This document shows positions 43,998 to 53,866 of a stretch of DNA of 64,000 nucleotides, in pieces (position 1 is the first letter of the stretch; each line of letters starts with the position of its first letter). A program made the translations under genes and the position numbers. Under the pieces are notes generated by a model that saw nothing but the letters and a program-made list of their open reading frames with translations, searched no databases and was not told where the DNA came from. Source of the stretch: Nocardia donostiensis (lineage in GTDB: Bacteria > Actinomycetota > Actinomycetes > Mycobacteriales > Mycobacteriaceae); contig NZ_MUKP01000011.1 of assembly GCF_002081715.1 (NCBI RefSeq), forward strand, positions 92,625-156,624. The letters are read 5' to 3'.

Positions 43998-46658
43998 ATG
44001 TCTACACCGGGGGCGCAGACCATCACCGTGCGCCATGATGGAACTGAACGAGTCTTTGATTCGAGCCAGCACGTCACGATGGGCCGCGCGCCGGAAGTGA
44101 CGCTGTTCGTAGACAGTCCGCTGGTTTCCCGAATCCACGCGACGTTGACCTTTCAACGGGGAGGGTGGGTACTCACCGACAACGGCAGTACCAACGGCGT
44201 ATTCGTCAACGCGACGCGGATCGGTCAACCGGTCCCGATCGACCGCCCGACCCAAATCCGGCTCGGTGACGCGATCACCGGGCCGTTGCTGCATTTATTG
44301 CCCGTTTCCGCACCCGCAGCACCCCAGCAGCGACCGGCCCAGCCGCACTGGCAGGCCACGAACCAGCCTGCGGCGCAGCAGCCCGCCGCACCACACGCGC
44401 GTCCGCCGGTTCATCAACCGCATCCCGCTCATCCTCAGCATTCCGGCGGCCAGCGGGTACCGGGACACCGCAGCGGACCGCATCCGCAGCCGCAGCACAG
44501 CGGTCCCCAGCAGAGCGCCGGGCAGTACGCGGGTCCGCAGCACGGCGGGGGACAGCCACCCCACGGCGGAGGCAGGCCGCCGCACGGCGGTCCCCCGACG
44601 CCGCCCGCACCGCCGCAACCGCCCGAACCGAACGTCAACATGACCGCCAAGGCGAGCACCGCCGCCGTGCCGCCCGTGCGCGCCCGTGCATCCTCCGAAC
44701 CGATCGCCCGCGCCGACCGGTTGCCGCCCGGTGGCCTGGCCATCGGCCGTACCTCCGACAACCAGATCGTCGTCAACGATCCGCTGGCCTCCCGTAAACA
44801 CGCCCGCCTGATCGCGGGCAGCGAGGGCCTGACCATCGAGGACCTCGGTTCGGCCAACGGCACCTTCGTCAACGGCCACCGCCAGCAGCGCACCGTGCTG
44901 CGCGAGCGCGACATCATCACCATCGGCAATATCGACTTCGTCGTGCAGCAGGGCACGCTCGTGCACCGGCAGCGTCCGGTCGCCGAACAAGGCCTGCACG
45001 TCCACGGCGTCGGGTTCACCGTCGAAGGCAACAAGCAGCTGCTCGTCGACGTGAACATGCAGGCGGGGCGCGGCACCCTGACCGCGCTGATCGGCCCGTC
45101 CGGCGCGGGTAAATCGACCCTGTCGAAGTTGGTCGCGGGTAACACCCAGCCCTCCGGGGGTGTAGTCACTTTCGAGGGCCGTAATCTGCACGCCGAATAC
45201 GAAGCGCTGCGCTCCCGTATCGGTATGGTGCCGCAGGACGATGTGCTGCACCGTCAGCTCACAGTGCGCCAGGCCCTCGGTTTCGCCGCCGAACTGCGTC
45301 TGCCTCCGGATACCTCCAAGGCCGACCGGCAGCAGGTGATCGACGGTGTGCTGCGCGAACTTTCGCTCACCGAGCATGCGGGCACCAGGGTAGACCGGCT
45401 CTCCGGTGGTCAGCGCAAACGTGCGTCGGTGGCGTTGGAACTGCTCACCGGCCCTTCGCTGCTGATCCTGGACGAGCCGACCTCCGGCCTGGACCCCGCG
45501 CTGGATCGTCAGGTCATGATGATGCTGCGGGAGCTGGCCGACGCGGGCCGCGTGGTGATCGTGGTGACCCACTCGGTGGCCTGCCTGGATATGTGCGACC
45601 AGGTGGTGTTGCTCGCACCGGGCGGTAAAACCGCCTACGCGGGCAACCCGGCCGGGGTCGAGGGAGCCCTCGGCACCAGCGACTGGGCGCAGATCTTCGC
45701 CGATGTCGCCGCGAACCCTGATCAGGCGTTCGCGGCCTACCGGTCGCGGCAGGCGTTCATACCGCCCCCACCACCACCGGCGCGCCAGGGCTCGATGGGT
45801 TCACCACCGCAGTCCAGCGGCTGGAAACAGTTCTCCACACTGGCCAGACGACAGTTGCGGTTGATCCTGGCCGACCGGGGATATCTGGTGTTCCTGGTGT
45901 TGATGCCGTTCGTGCTCGGTGGACTGACACTGGTCGTGCCTGGCGACAACGGGCTCGCGCCGGGGCCGCTGCGGCAGACCGAGGAGGGTTTCTTCGTCCG
46001 CGACGGCGGCGGGGAAACCCAGCAACTGCTGGTGGTGTTGATCCTGGGCGCCTGCTTCATGGGCTGCACCCTCACTGTGCGTGACCTGGTCGGCGAACGC
46101 ACCATCTTCCATCGTGAGCGTGCGGTCGGCCTCCTGCCTTCGGCGTATCTGATGGCCAAGATCGTGGTGTTCAGCCTCGCAGCGCTGGTGCAGTCGGCGG
46201 TGCTGGTCGGGATCGTGCTCGCGGCGAAGAAGCGGCCGGATCAAGGGTCGGTGCTCGCCTTGGGCAGCGCCGAGCTCTATATCGATATCGCGGTGACCGC
46301 AATCTCCTGCGTCGTGGTCGGGTTGCTGCTGTCCACACTGGCCAAATCCAACGAGCAGGTTATGCCGCTGCTAGTGGTGATGATCATGTGCCAGCTGGTG
46401 ATGGCGGGCGGTATGATCCCGGTCACCGACCGGATTGTCCTCGAACAGGTGTCGTGGCTGTTCCCGTCCCGCTGGGGTTATGCGGCGGGGGCGTCCACCG
46501 TCAATATCCGCGAGCTGTTTCCCGCTGCCCAACCAGATGGTCTGTGGGAGCACAGCAAGGAGATCTGGGCTCTCGACATAGGCGTCCTGGTGCTGCTCAC
46601 CGTGGTGATGTCGGTGGTGACCTGGCAGCGGTTGCGGTTGAAGAAGACTTCGGCGTGA
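43998..46658 (+). CDS. FHA-FHA-ABC exporter, Rv1747-like
   Basis: ABC transporter half-unit of 886 residues joined to two FHA domains, the architecture of M. tuberculosis Rv1747, which is phosphorylated by PknF and linked to export of cell-envelope lipids or PIMs. FHA1 is at about 10-95 (MGRAPE, SRIHATL, DNGSTNGVFV); a His/Pro/Gln-rich linker follows (about 97-215); FHA2 is at about 235-320 (IGRTSDN, SRKHARL, DLGSANGTFVNG); the ATPase has GPSGAGKST near 371, LSGGQRKR near 468 and LILDEPTSGLDP; the C-terminal ABC-2 membrane domain (about 610-880) has six or seven hydrophobic segments. A -10 box seven bases before the ATG implies leaderless transcription. Confidence 0.92.
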   Translation: MSTPGAQTITVRHDGTERVFDSSQHVTMGRAPEVTLFVDSPLVSRIHATLTFQRGGWVLTDNGSTNGVFVNATRIGQPVPIDRPTQIRLGDAITGPLLHLLPVSAPAAPQQRPAQPHWQATNQPAAQQPAAPHARPPVHQPHPAHPQHSGGQRVPGHRSGPHPQPQHSGPQQSAGQYAGPQHGGGQPPHGGGRPPHGGPPTPPAPPQPPEPNVNMTAKASTAAVPPVRARASSEPIARADRLPPGGLAIGRTSDNQIVVNDPLASRKHARLIAGSEGLTIEDLGSANGTFVNGHRQQRTVLRERDIITIGNIDFVVQQGTLVHRQRPVAEQGLHVHGVGFTVEGNKQLLVDVNMQAGRGTLTALIGPSGAGKSTLSKLVAGNTQPSGGVVTFEGRNLHAEYEALRSRIGMVPQDDVLHRQLTVRQALGFAAELRLPPDTSKADRQQVIDGVLRELSLTEHAGTRVDRLSGGQRKRASVALELLTGPSLLILDEPTSGLDPALDRQVMMMLRELADAGRVVIVVTHSVACLDMCDQVVLLAPGGKTAYAGNPAGVEGALGTSDWAQIFADVAANPDQAFAAYRSRQAFIPPPPPPARQGSMGSPPQSSGWKQFSTLARRQLRLILADRGYLVFLVLMPFVLGGLTLVVPGDNGLAPGPLRQTEEGFFVRDGGGETQQLLVVLILGACFMGCTLTVRDLVGERTIFHRERAVGLLPSAYLMAKIVVFSLAALVQSAVLVGIVLAAKKRPDQGSVLALGSAELYIDIAVTAISCVVVGLLLSTLAKSNEQVMPLLVVMIMCQLVMAGGMIPVTDRIVLEQVSWLFPSRWGYAAGASTVNIRELFPAAQPDGLWEHSKEIWALDIGVLVLLTVVMSVVTWQRLRLKKTSA

Positions 46659-46678
46659 ACCCGGTCACCGAGCGAGCG

Positions 46679-46708
46679 CGCCCCGGCCGGTACGCGACCG
46701 CCGGGGCG
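46679..46708 (+). terminator. terminator after the FHA-ABC gene
   Basis: CGCCCCGGC and GCCGGGGCG form a nine-base perfect GC stem with a 12-base loop, 20 bases after the transporter stop codon and before the next gene. Confidence 0.55.
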
Positions 46709-46740
46709 GCGAGCGTATCTTGCGCGCAGCAGGCACACTG

Positions 46741-48612
46741 ATGCCTGTGATGGTGCGAGTTGGGGCGGTACATCTCGGGCGGGATGTGGTGTCCGTGGCC
46801 GCGGGCGGTGGCCGAGTGCCCATCCGCCCGGTGCGGGTCGAGGGTAGCTACATAACCCCCGCCTATCTGCTCGCCGATTCGTCCGGACGGTTGCACACCG
46901 CCGGGGTGGGTCGGCAGCAGCAGGGTTTGGGACGGGCGATCGATGACGTGCGCGACATCATCGGCCACCCACGGATCGTGATCGCGGGCGCGACCTGGCC
47001 TGCTGAACTGGTGTTCCGCGCCAGGCTGTACAACCCGCTGGCGAGCATGGGCGACTACCTGCGCGGTAAACCCGATGTGGTCGCGCTGCCGTATCCGGAT
47101 GGCTGGCCGGACGAGAAGGTCGACCTCTACTGCGCGCTGGTGGAACAGCTCGACGTGGAGGTCGAGCCGATCCCGGAATCGATCGCGCTGTCGGGATATG
47201 TGCGGGCGCTGGGCCTGGTGCGGTCCCCCGATGCGGGCAACCCGCAGGGTATCGGCGCTACCGGGGTGTACTCCGATGGCCACACAGCGCTGGTGGTCGC
47301 GGTGCACGGGGACGATCAGCAGCCGACCGAATCGGTCGAGCTGCCGCTGTCTCGGGAGGCCACCGGCACCGCGCAGGCCGCCGACGACGCGGTGCTGGAG
47401 GTAATGGCCGCAGCGCGCTCCATCGGCGCGGACACCTCGACCGTGCTGCTCGCGGGCAACGCGCGCTTCAACGAACCGCTGTGGCACGCCTTCCGCAACC
47501 ATCTGGGGCATCGGTTCCAGCACGCCGACCATGCCATTCACGCACTGGTGCTCGGCGCGGCACATCTCCTGCTGAGCGAGAACGACTCGGCTGAGCCGGC
47601 GTCGACGGGTAGGCATGCCGAACCGGCTGCGCCCCCACCGGTTCGTCCCGACGCCGCGCCGCACCCGCCGCAACACCCGCCCGGTCCGCCGCAGCCGCCT
47701 GCGCCGGGACCGGAAGCGATGCGCCCCGCCCCTGATCCGGGGGGACCACACCCCCACGGCCCGGAAGGCGGCCGCATCCCCGGAGCCGGGAACGGGCCTG
47801 CTCAACGCCCGGCTGGACCCGATGCCGGACCACCGGGACAGAATTTTCCGCCGGGCGGGCCGTCGTATCCACCGCTAACCGGGCAGGAAGGCGGCGGTCC
47901 CACCGGTCCTGGCCCGCATACCGGTCCGACGTCCTACAGTTCGGTCGCGGCGCAGCCGCCCGCCGCGCCCGCGTCGGGACCGGACAGCGAGATGACGGTC
48001 AAGGTCGGGTCGGGCGATACCTCCCGCGGCCTACCGCCGAATCTGGCCCAACTGGGTAGCCGGTTCACCCGCCCGCCCGGTACCGCACCCGACGATCAGC
48101 GCACTGCGCCCGGTCGTACTGGCCGGCCGGGAACGGGCGAGCAAGGCCGCAGCAGCCACGCCGAGGGCGAGGCTTCGCAGGGCAGAGGCATGATCTGGAA
48201 CAAAATGAAGGGCAATGTGTTCGGCGCCCCAGCGGTGGCGGGGGCGGTCGCTCTGACCCTGGGAGCAGTCGGTGCGAGCTTGCCGGAAGGCGAAACCATC
48301 GAGCTGGCCAGCGCGGTCTCCGGATTCGGCTACAGTGCGGCCGGCTGCGCACTGACACCGCGGATCTCACTTCAACCACAGGTGGACCCCGCCCCCGAGG
48401 AACGGGCAGAGGCTCCCGGCGAGACGGGCTCCACCCCGGTACATGCAAGGGCACAGCTCGACGACCAGGGTGCGCCGCTGCGGGAACGGGCCTCGTCGGC
48501 CACCGATGACACGGCTACCCCCGACTGCGCGCACCCGGACATCGACACCCTGCGTTTCCTGATTCCCGGCCCGCCCGGCGCAGTCGATCCGGGTCCGCCC
48601 ATCGATATCTGA
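46741..48612 (+). CDS. long proline-rich protein with Hsp70/actin-like N-terminus, possibly type VII secretion-associated
   Basis: Protein of about 623 residues. The N-terminal 285 residues look like an actin/Hsp70-type ATPase fold (repeated VGAVHLGRDVVSVA and ALVVAVHGDD strands, STVLLAGNARFNEPL), though I cannot name the family with certainty. A Pro/Gly-rich segment (about 290-480) leads to one hydrophobic helix (about 497-518) and a polar tail. It lies directly before rplM, the place where mycobacteria carry ESX-4 and its associated protein Rv3446c. Relation to that family is inference from position. ATG 46741 and 46750 are both possible starts. No esx or ecc genes adjoin. Confidence 0.6.
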   Translation: MPVMVRVGAVHLGRDVVSVAAGGGRVPIRPVRVEGSYITPAYLLADSSGRLHTAGVGRQQQGLGRAIDDVRDIIGHPRIVIAGATWPAELVFRARLYNPLASMGDYLRGKPDVVALPYPDGWPDEKVDLYCALVEQLDVEVEPIPESIALSGYVRALGLVRSPDAGNPQGIGATGVYSDGHTALVVAVHGDDQQPTESVELPLSREATGTAQAADDAVLEVMAAARSIGADTSTVLLAGNARFNEPLWHAFRNHLGHRFQHADHAIHALVLGAAHLLLSENDSAEPASTGRHAEPAAPPPVRPDAAPHPPQHPPGPPQPPAPGPEAMRPAPDPGGPHPHGPEGGRIPGAGNGPAQRPAGPDAGPPGQNFPPGGPSYPPLTGQEGGGPTGPGPHTGPTSYSSVAAQPPAAPASGPDSEMTVKVGSGDTSRGLPPNLAQLGSRFTRPPGTAPDDQRTAPGRTGRPGTGEQGRSSHAEGEASQGRGMIWNKMKGNVFGAPAVAGAVALTLGAVGASLPEGETIELASAVSGFGYSAAGCALTPRISLQPQVDPAPEERAEAPGETGSTPVHARAQLDDQGAPLRERASSATDDTATPDCAHPDIDTLRFLIPGPPGAVDPGPPIDI

Positions 48613-48754
48613 CCAGTTACTCCGGTGCGCTACCCGGCTGGTATCGTGATCAGCTGGTGTGCGACAGCGACGGGGCCCGGGTCTCAACCGGCCGCCGGGA
48701 GTCACCTCGGTTGCGCACCGGGCCGGCAGCACCGACGACAGACAGGGAAGAACT

Positions 48755-49198
48755 GTGCCTACGTACAGCCCGAAGGCGGGTGACGTTACCCGGAAGTGGT
48801 ACGTCATCGACGCCACTGACGTAGTGCTCGGCCGTCTTGCCGTCCAGGCAGCGACTCTGCTGCGTGGCAAGAACAAGCCGACCTACGCCCCGCACGTCGA
48901 TGGTGGCGATTTCGTCATCATCATCAACGCCGACAAGGTCGCCATCAGCGGCAACAAGCGGCAGGACAAGCTGATCCACCGTCACTCCGGGCATCCGGGC
49001 GGTCTGAAGACCCGCACTGTCGGACAGGTGCTCGAAACCCGTCCCGAGCGTCTGGTGGAGAAGGCCGTCAAGGGCATGATCCCCAAGAACAAGCTCGGCA
49101 ACGCCATCGCAGGCAAGCTGAAGGTCTACGCGGGACCGACCCATCCGCATGCGGCGCAGCAGCCCGTTCCGTTCGAGATCAAGCAGGTGGCCCAGTGA
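48755..49198 (+). CDS. rplM: 50S ribosomal protein L13
   Basis: Ribosomal protein of 147 residues, early assembly protein of the large subunit. The conserved [31 protein letters not shown] and the [10 protein letters not shown] segment are intact. GTG 48755 follows GGAAG, giving the actinobacterial N-terminus PTYSPKAGD. The stop overlaps the rpsI GTG (GTGA), the standard rplM-rpsI operon. Confidence 0.98.
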   Translation: MPTYSPKAGDVTRKWYVIDATDVVLGRLAVQAATLLRGKNKPTYAPHVDGGDFVIIINADKVAISGNKRQDKLIHRHSGHPGGLKTRTVGQVLETRPERLVEKAVKGMIPKNKLGNAIAGKLKVYAGPTHPHAAQQPVPFEIKQVAQ

Positions 49199-49707
49199 CC
49201 GCTCCCGAGGAATACAACGAGTACGACGAAGCGGTCGTCGAAGACGCCGCGGCCGAGCCGATCGAGGACGGCGAAGGGTACGAGGTCGAATACGAAGCCA
49301 CCTACGTCCCGTCGCTGGTCGAGCGCCCCGTGCAGAGCGTCGGCCGCCGCAAGGAGGCCGTTGTCCGCGTGCAGCTGGTGCCGGGTACCGGCAACTTCGT
49401 GCTGAACGGCCGCTCCATCGAGGACTACTTCCCGAACAAGGTGCACCAGCAGCTGGTCAAGTCACCGCTGGTGACCGTCGAGCGCACCGAGTCCTTCGAT
49501 ATCCACGCCCGCCTGGTCGGCGGTGGCCCGTCGGGCCAGGCCGGTGCATTGCGGCTGGCTATCGCCCGCGCGCTGATCCAGGCCACCCCCGAGGATCGTC
49601 CCGCGCTGAAGCGGGCCGGGTTCCTCACCCGTGACCCGCGCGCCACCGAGCGCAAGAAGTACGGTCTGAAGAAGGCGCGTAAGGCGCCGCAGTACTCGAA
49701 GCGCTGA
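49195..49707 (+). CDS. rpsI: 30S ribosomal protein S9
   Basis: Ribosomal protein of 170 residues whose C-terminal tail reaches the P-site tRNA. The first 40 residues are an acidic Glu/Asp/Tyr-rich extension common in actinobacteria. The core starts at [12 protein letters not shown], with [19 protein letters not shown] and the terminal [12 protein letters not shown]. It overlaps rplM by four bases. Confidence 0.98.
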   Translation: MTAPEEYNEYDEAVVEDAAAEPIEDGEGYEVEYEATYVPSLVERPVQSVGRRKEAVVRVQLVPGTGNFVLNGRSIEDYFPNKVHQQLVKSPLVTVERTESFDIHARLVGGGPSGQAGALRLAIARALIQATPEDRPALKRAGFLTRDPRATERKKYGLKKARKAPQYSKR

Positions 49708-49785
49708 TTTCGGCATCGCCGCATCGGCTGCCACCGCATTCTGGTGTTATTCGGAAAACGCGGTCAGGCCGATACGGCACCTGTA

Positions 49786-49824
49786 CGAGAGCAGGCTTCC
49801 AGCCCGGCTGGTCGCCTGCTCTCG
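49786..49824 (+). terminator. hairpin after rpsI, before glmM
   Basis: CGAGAGCAGGC (49786-49796) and GCCTGCTCTCG (49814-49824) form an 11-base perfect stem enclosing a second small CAGC/GCTG pairing. It lies 78 bases after the rpsI stop. It is a likely terminator of the ribosomal operon; an attenuator in the glmM leader is the alternative. Confidence 0.6.
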
Positions 49825-49929
49825 TGCTGTATGAACTTGCTGCGGTGCGTCGTGGGGTCCTTCGGCGGTGGTCCGGACCGCATCCAGGCGCGTCGCGCAC
49901 GTCGCGGAATCACCGATGAGGGGCGAAGT

Positions 49930-51312
49930 ATGGGACGTTTGTTCGGCACCGATGGGGTACGCGGGCTCGCCAACGATTCGTTGAGCCCGGAACTGGCGCT
50001 ACGGGTTTCCGGAGCGGCCGCGCAGGTTCTCGGCGGCGATCGCGGCCGCAGACGCAAGCTCGCGGTCGTCGGCCGCGACCCGCGTGCCAGCGGCGAGATG
50101 CTGGAGGCCGCCATCACCGCAGGCCTGACCGCTGCGGGTGTGGATGTGCTTTCGGTGGGTGTGCTTCCGACGCCCGCCGTCGCCTACCTCACCGGCTTGT
50201 ACGACGCGTGCCTTGGCGTGATGATCTCCGCCTCGCACAACCCGATGCCGGACAACGGGATCAAGATCTTCGCCGCGGGCGGGCACAAACTCGACGACGC
50301 AGTGGAGGACCGGATCGAGGCCCTGATGGCCGACGGAACCCCAGCGCGTCCCACCGGGGCCGGTATCGGCCGGGTCCTCAACGCGGTCGGCGCCCCCGAG
50401 CACGGTTTGGTTGTTCCCGACCAGTACAGCGTCGCCGGAACCCACGAACGATACGTCGAACACCTGGTCGAGGCGACCGGCCAGGACCTGAATGGGCTGA
50501 CCGTTGTCGTCGATTGCGCGCACGGAGCGGCCGCGGAAGTAGGGCCCGCCGCCTACCAGGAGGCCGGTGCGACCGTGATCGCGATCAACGCCGAACCCGA
50601 CGGCCTCAATATCAACGACGGATGCGGTTCCACCCATCTGGACCAGGTCCGCCGCGCAGTGCTCGAGCACGGCGCCGACCTCGGCCTCGCCCACGACGGC
50701 GACGCCGACCGCTGCCTGGCCGTGGACGCAGCGGGCAATATCGTCGACGGCGACGCCATCCTGGCGATCCTCGCCCTTGCCATGCACGCCGACGGCGACC
50801 TCACCGACAACACCCTGGTCGCGACCGTGATGAGCAACCTCGGCCTGCATATCGCCATGCGGGAGGCGGGGATAACGGTCCGCACCACCGCGGTCGGCGA
50901 CCGCTATGTGCTGGAGGAATTGCGTCGCGGCGGTTTCGCGCTCGGCGGGGAACAGTCCGGGCACGTGGTCTTCCCGCGCTACGGCACCACCGGCGACGGC
51001 GTCCTCACCGGCCTGAAACTGATGGCCCGGATGAGCGCCACCGGCTGCACCCTCGCCGATCTGGCGTCCGTGCTGCGGACGGTCCCGCAGGTCCTGGTGA
51101 ACGTCCCGGTCACCGACAAGGCCGCCGCCACCTCCGCGGCCGATGTGCGTGACGCCGTCGCAGAGGCCGAACGGATACTCGGCGCCACCGGCCGCGTCCT
51201 GCTGCGTCCGAGCGGCACCGAGCAGCTCGTGCGCGTGATGGTCGAAGCAACCGACCTGACCCAGGCACAGTACCTCGCCGACGATCTTGCCAAACGAGTC
51301 GCTACGGCCTGA
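49930..51312 (+). CDS. glmM: phosphoglucosamine mutase
   Basis: Interconverts glucosamine-6-phosphate and glucosamine-1-phosphate, supplying GlmU. The 460-residue protein has the N-terminal [12 protein letters not shown], the phosphoserine loop [17 protein letters not shown] near residue 100, the metal-binding HDGDADRC near 255, the sugar-binding GGEQSGH near 340 and the C-terminal [15 protein letters not shown] 49930 follows GAGGGGCGA. It is on the same strand as rplM-rpsI, the typical actinobacterial order. Confidence 0.97.
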   Translation: MGRLFGTDGVRGLANDSLSPELALRVSGAAAQVLGGDRGRRRKLAVVGRDPRASGEMLEAAITAGLTAAGVDVLSVGVLPTPAVAYLTGLYDACLGVMISASHNPMPDNGIKIFAAGGHKLDDAVEDRIEALMADGTPARPTGAGIGRVLNAVGAPEHGLVVPDQYSVAGTHERYVEHLVEATGQDLNGLTVVVDCAHGAAAEVGPAAYQEAGATVIAINAEPDGLNINDGCGSTHLDQVRRAVLEHGADLGLAHDGDADRCLAVDAAGNIVDGDAILAILALAMHADGDLTDNTLVATVMSNLGLHIAMREAGITVRTTAVGDRYVLEELRRGGFALGGEQSGHVVFPRYGTTGDGVLTGLKLMARMSATGCTLADLASVLRTVPQVLVNVPVTDKAAATSAADVRDAVAEAERILGATGRVLLRPSGTEQLVRVMVEATDLTQAQYLADDLAKRVATA

Positions 51313-51334
51313 TTCCGCGGCCGAGCTGCTCGAT

Positions 51335-51841
51335 TCAGAACTGCTCCGCGACAAAACCGGTGAACAGCACCAGGAAACCGCCGATTTCTCCCGCAATGAG
51401 GGCGACCATGGTCCACCGCAACGGCTGCCCGATCTCGCCATGGAACTGGTTGGTGGTGTCGCGGCGGTAACCATGCCAGGCATAGGTCGCGATCGCACCG
51501 GCGAAAAACGCCACGACGATCGCGGCGGCTACCAGATTCACCGCGGTCGGCCAACCACTGAGCTCGGTGAACACCGCCAGCAGCAGGGTGGCGAACGAGT
51601 ACATGAGTGCAGCGCGGTGGGCGATATCGACGTACACGTGCGCGGTCCCGTCGGGCGAGGTGCGCATGCCGTGGTATTTCCACACACCGAGGACCAGCGC
51701 GGACAGGAAGATCAGACCCGCAGCGGCCAGTGCCAGGCGAGTGTCGATACCGAGCTCGAATGGTGCTTCGGCTGCGGTACCGGCGTGCGCGAGGACACTC
51801 ACGCGTAGGACAGGTAGCTGCTGGAGCAAAGCCTCGTACAT
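51335..51841 (-). CDS. four-helix membrane protein, Rv3437-like position
   Basis: Protein of 168 residues with four hydrophobic segments (about 32-50, 75-92, 100-120 and 142-162). No motif identifies a function. A membrane protein of similar size occurs near glmM/glmS in mycobacteria. No ribosome binding site precedes ATG 51841; GTG 51802 is an alternative start. The gene is convergent with glmM, 22 bases away. A dispersed palindromic repeat lies just upstream. Confidence 0.7.
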   Translation of the reverse strand: MYEALLQQLPVLRVSVLAHAGTAAEAPFELGIDTRLALAAAGLIFLSALVLGVWKYHGMRTSPDGTAHVYVDIAHRAALMYSFATLLLAVFTELSGWPTAVNLVAAAIVVAFFAGAIATYAWHGYRRDTTNQFHGEIGQPLRWTMVALIAGEIGGFLVLFTGFVAEQF

Positions 51842-51867
51842 GCTGTGTATATTGGCCGCGGCTTTGT

Positions 51868-51998
51868 CGCGGCGGGTTCGCGGCCCCTGATGGCTCGCGT
51901 TTCAGCCCTCGCGACTTGCGCCTGCGGTGCACGCGCGAGTGTCGGACGTTCGTCCGTCCCGGCGCTCCCAGCTGTGAGGGCTGAAACGCGAGCCGGGC
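51868..51998. repeat. dispersed palindromic repeat with 19-base arms
   Basis: GGCTCGCGTTTCAGCCCTC (51892-51910) and its exact complement (51976-51994) enclose 65 bases. To the left, CGGCGGGTTCGCGGCCCCTGAT matches the element at 27534-27560, and the arm core GGCTCGCGTTTCA matches 27832-27844 with one change. It occupies the gap between two minus-strand genes. Confidence 0.75.
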
Positions 51999-52055
51999 CG
52001 CCAACTGAGGCATGTACTGCACATGTTCCGCTGTCGCTGGAGGCGGTATCGGGAA

Positions 52056-53726
52056 TCAGGTTTCGGTGAGGCGCCCGCTGTCCAGGTGCCAGCGGCGGGT
52101 CGCGTGTACTGAATCGAGCATGCGGCGGTCGTGGGTGACCAGCAGCATTGTGCCGGTGAAGGACGCTACGGCCTGCTCCAACTGTTGGATCGCGGGCAGG
52201 TCGAGGTGGTTGGTCGGTTCGTCGAGGACGAGCAGGTTGACTCCGCGTGCCTGCAGCAGTGCGAGTGCGGCGCGGGTGCGTTCGCCGGGGGACAGGATGT
52301 CGCAGGCGCGGTGCACGTGCTGGCCGCGTAGACCGAATTTCGCGAGCAGGGTGCGCACATCGGCGTCGGGCCAGTCGGGCATCTGGGTGCCGAAAGCATG
52401 TGCCAGCGTGTCGGTTCCGCGGAAACGCCCGCGTGCCTGGTCGACCTCGCCCACCAGCACACCCGAACCGAGCGCACAGCTGCCGGTCTCCGGCGTGATT
52501 CGCCCGAGTAGCAGGGCGAGCAGTGTCGACTTACCTGCCCCGTTCACCCCGGTCAGCACGATCCGGTCGGCGAAGTCGATCTGGGTGGTGATCGGCCCGA
52601 GCCGGAAATCTCCGCGCGTCACAGTCGCGTTCGAGGCCGTGACGACCACCGACCCGCTGCGCGGCGCCGCGGCGATGGTCATCCGCAGTTCCCATTCCTT
52701 ACGCGGTTCGGTCACCTCTTCCAGTCGTTCTATCCGCCGCTGCGTTTGCCGCGCCTTCGCCGCCTGCTTCTCGGTGGCTTCCGCGCGCATTCTGCGCCCG
52801 GCCTTGTCGGAATCGAGCTTTCTGGGGTCGCGGGTTGTGCGGCGTGCGTTGCGCACTCCGTGCTCGAGCCAGTTGCGCTGCATCTGCGCGCGGGCTTCGA
52901 GCCCCGCCTTGGTGTCGGCGTACTCTTCGTACGCCTCGCGCGCATGCCTGCGGGCGATCTCCCGTTCGGTCAGATAGGCCTCGTAGCCGCCGTCGTACAC
53001 GCCCACTTGCTGCTGCGCCAGATCGAGTTCGACGACCCGGTTCACGCAGCGCGCCAGGAACTCCCGATCGTGGCTGATCACCATCAACGGCACCCGCACC
53101 GAGGTCACGAACTGTTCCAGCCGGGCCAGGCCGTCCAGATCCAGATCGTTGGTCGGCTCGTCAAGCAACAGAATGTCGAAGCGGGACAACAACACCGACG
53201 CCAGGCCCGCCCGGGCGGCCTGACCGCCGGACAGCACCGTCATCGGGGTGCGCAACCCATCAGGGAGGCTGTCGTGCAGGCCCAGACTCACGGCGACCTG
53301 CCCGGCGCGCTGTTCGAAATCCGCGCCGCCCAGCGCCAGCCAGCGTTCCAGCGCGGGCGAGTATTCGTCGCCGTCGCCGTCGCCGTCGCCGTCGTCGCCA
53401 CTGCCGAGCCGTTCGGCTGCGTCGTCCATCGCCTGTTGCGCGGCAGCGACACCGGTGCGTCTGCCGAGGAATTCGAGCACTGTCTCGCCCGGCATCCGCT
53501 CCGGTTCCTGCGCCAGGTAGCCGATCGTCGCGTCCGGCGGGCTGAGCGTGATCACGCCATGCCGTTGGGCGAGCATCCGCAACAGGGTGGATTTGCCCGC
53601 CCCGTTTGCGCCGACCAGGCCGATCACGTCCCCGGGGGCGAGGGTGAGATCGAGGTCGCTGAACAGGACGCGTTCCCCGTGCGCGGCGGACAGCCCGCGC
53701 GCCTGCAAAGTGGTGCTCACCCGCAA
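52056..53726 (-). CDS. ABC-F family ATPase, second copy
   Basis: Soluble twin-ATPase protein of about 556 residues, only distantly similar to the one at 4308-6146. Two Walker A motifs, GANGAGKSTLL near residue 40 and GVNGAGKSTLL near 398, the signatures LSGGQAAR and LSPGERTR, and two LLDEPTN Walker B motifs are present. The interdomain linker (about 255-345) is long, basic and helical, as in ABC-F proteins that protect ribosomes from antibiotics. An acidic Gly-Asp repeat (about 110-119) is encoded by a hexamer microsatellite. TTG 53726 has AGGG seven bases upstream; GTG 53720 is the alternative. Antibiotic resistance is possible but not shown. Confidence 0.85.
   Translation of the reverse strand: MRVSTTLQARGLSAAHGERVLFSDLDLTLAPGDVIGLVGANGAGKSTLLRMLAQRHGVITLSPPDATIGYLAQEPERMPGETVLEFLGRRTGVAAAQQAMDDAAERLGSGDDGDGDGDGDEYSPALERWLALGGADFEQRAGQVAVSLGLHDSLPDGLRTPMTVLSGGQAARAGLASVLLSRFDILLLDEPTNDLDLDGLARLEQFVTSVRVPLMVISHDREFLARCVNRVVELDLAQQQVGVYDGGYEAYLTEREIARRHAREAYEEYADTKAGLEARAQMQRNWLEHGVRNARRTTRDPRKLDSDKAGRRMRAEATEKQAAKARQTQRRIERLEEVTEPRKEWELRMTIAAAPRSGSVVVTASNATVTRGDFRLGPITTQIDFADRIVLTGVNGAGKSTLLALLLGRITPETGSCALGSGVLVGEVDQARGRFRGTDTLAHAFGTQMPDWPDADVRTLLAKFGLRGQHVHRACDILSPGERTRAALALLQARGVNLLVLDEPTNHLDLPAIQQLEQAVASFTGTMLLVTHDRRMLDSVHATRRWHLDSGRLTET
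53367..53399. repeat. GTCGCC hexanucleotide repeat inside the ABC-F gene
   Basis: About five near-perfect hexamer units encode alternating Gly and Asp in the first ATPase domain insert. Length change by whole units would keep the frame. Confidence 0.7.
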
Positions 53727-53866
53727 CAGTCTGCCCTGCTCCGGGGAACACCCTGAGTCCGGTCGTGCCGAATTCAGGGTGGGTATCGGTAACGGGACCG
53801 ATGCCGCGCCCCGTGCATCCGCGGACCATGGACGTTGTAGTGATCGACACCGAAAGGGAGACCGAC

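Noticed and set aside
53340..53410. Possible short CRISPR-like array
   Set aside because: The hexamer repeat is a microsatellite in coding sequence, with no spacers and no cas genes in the window.
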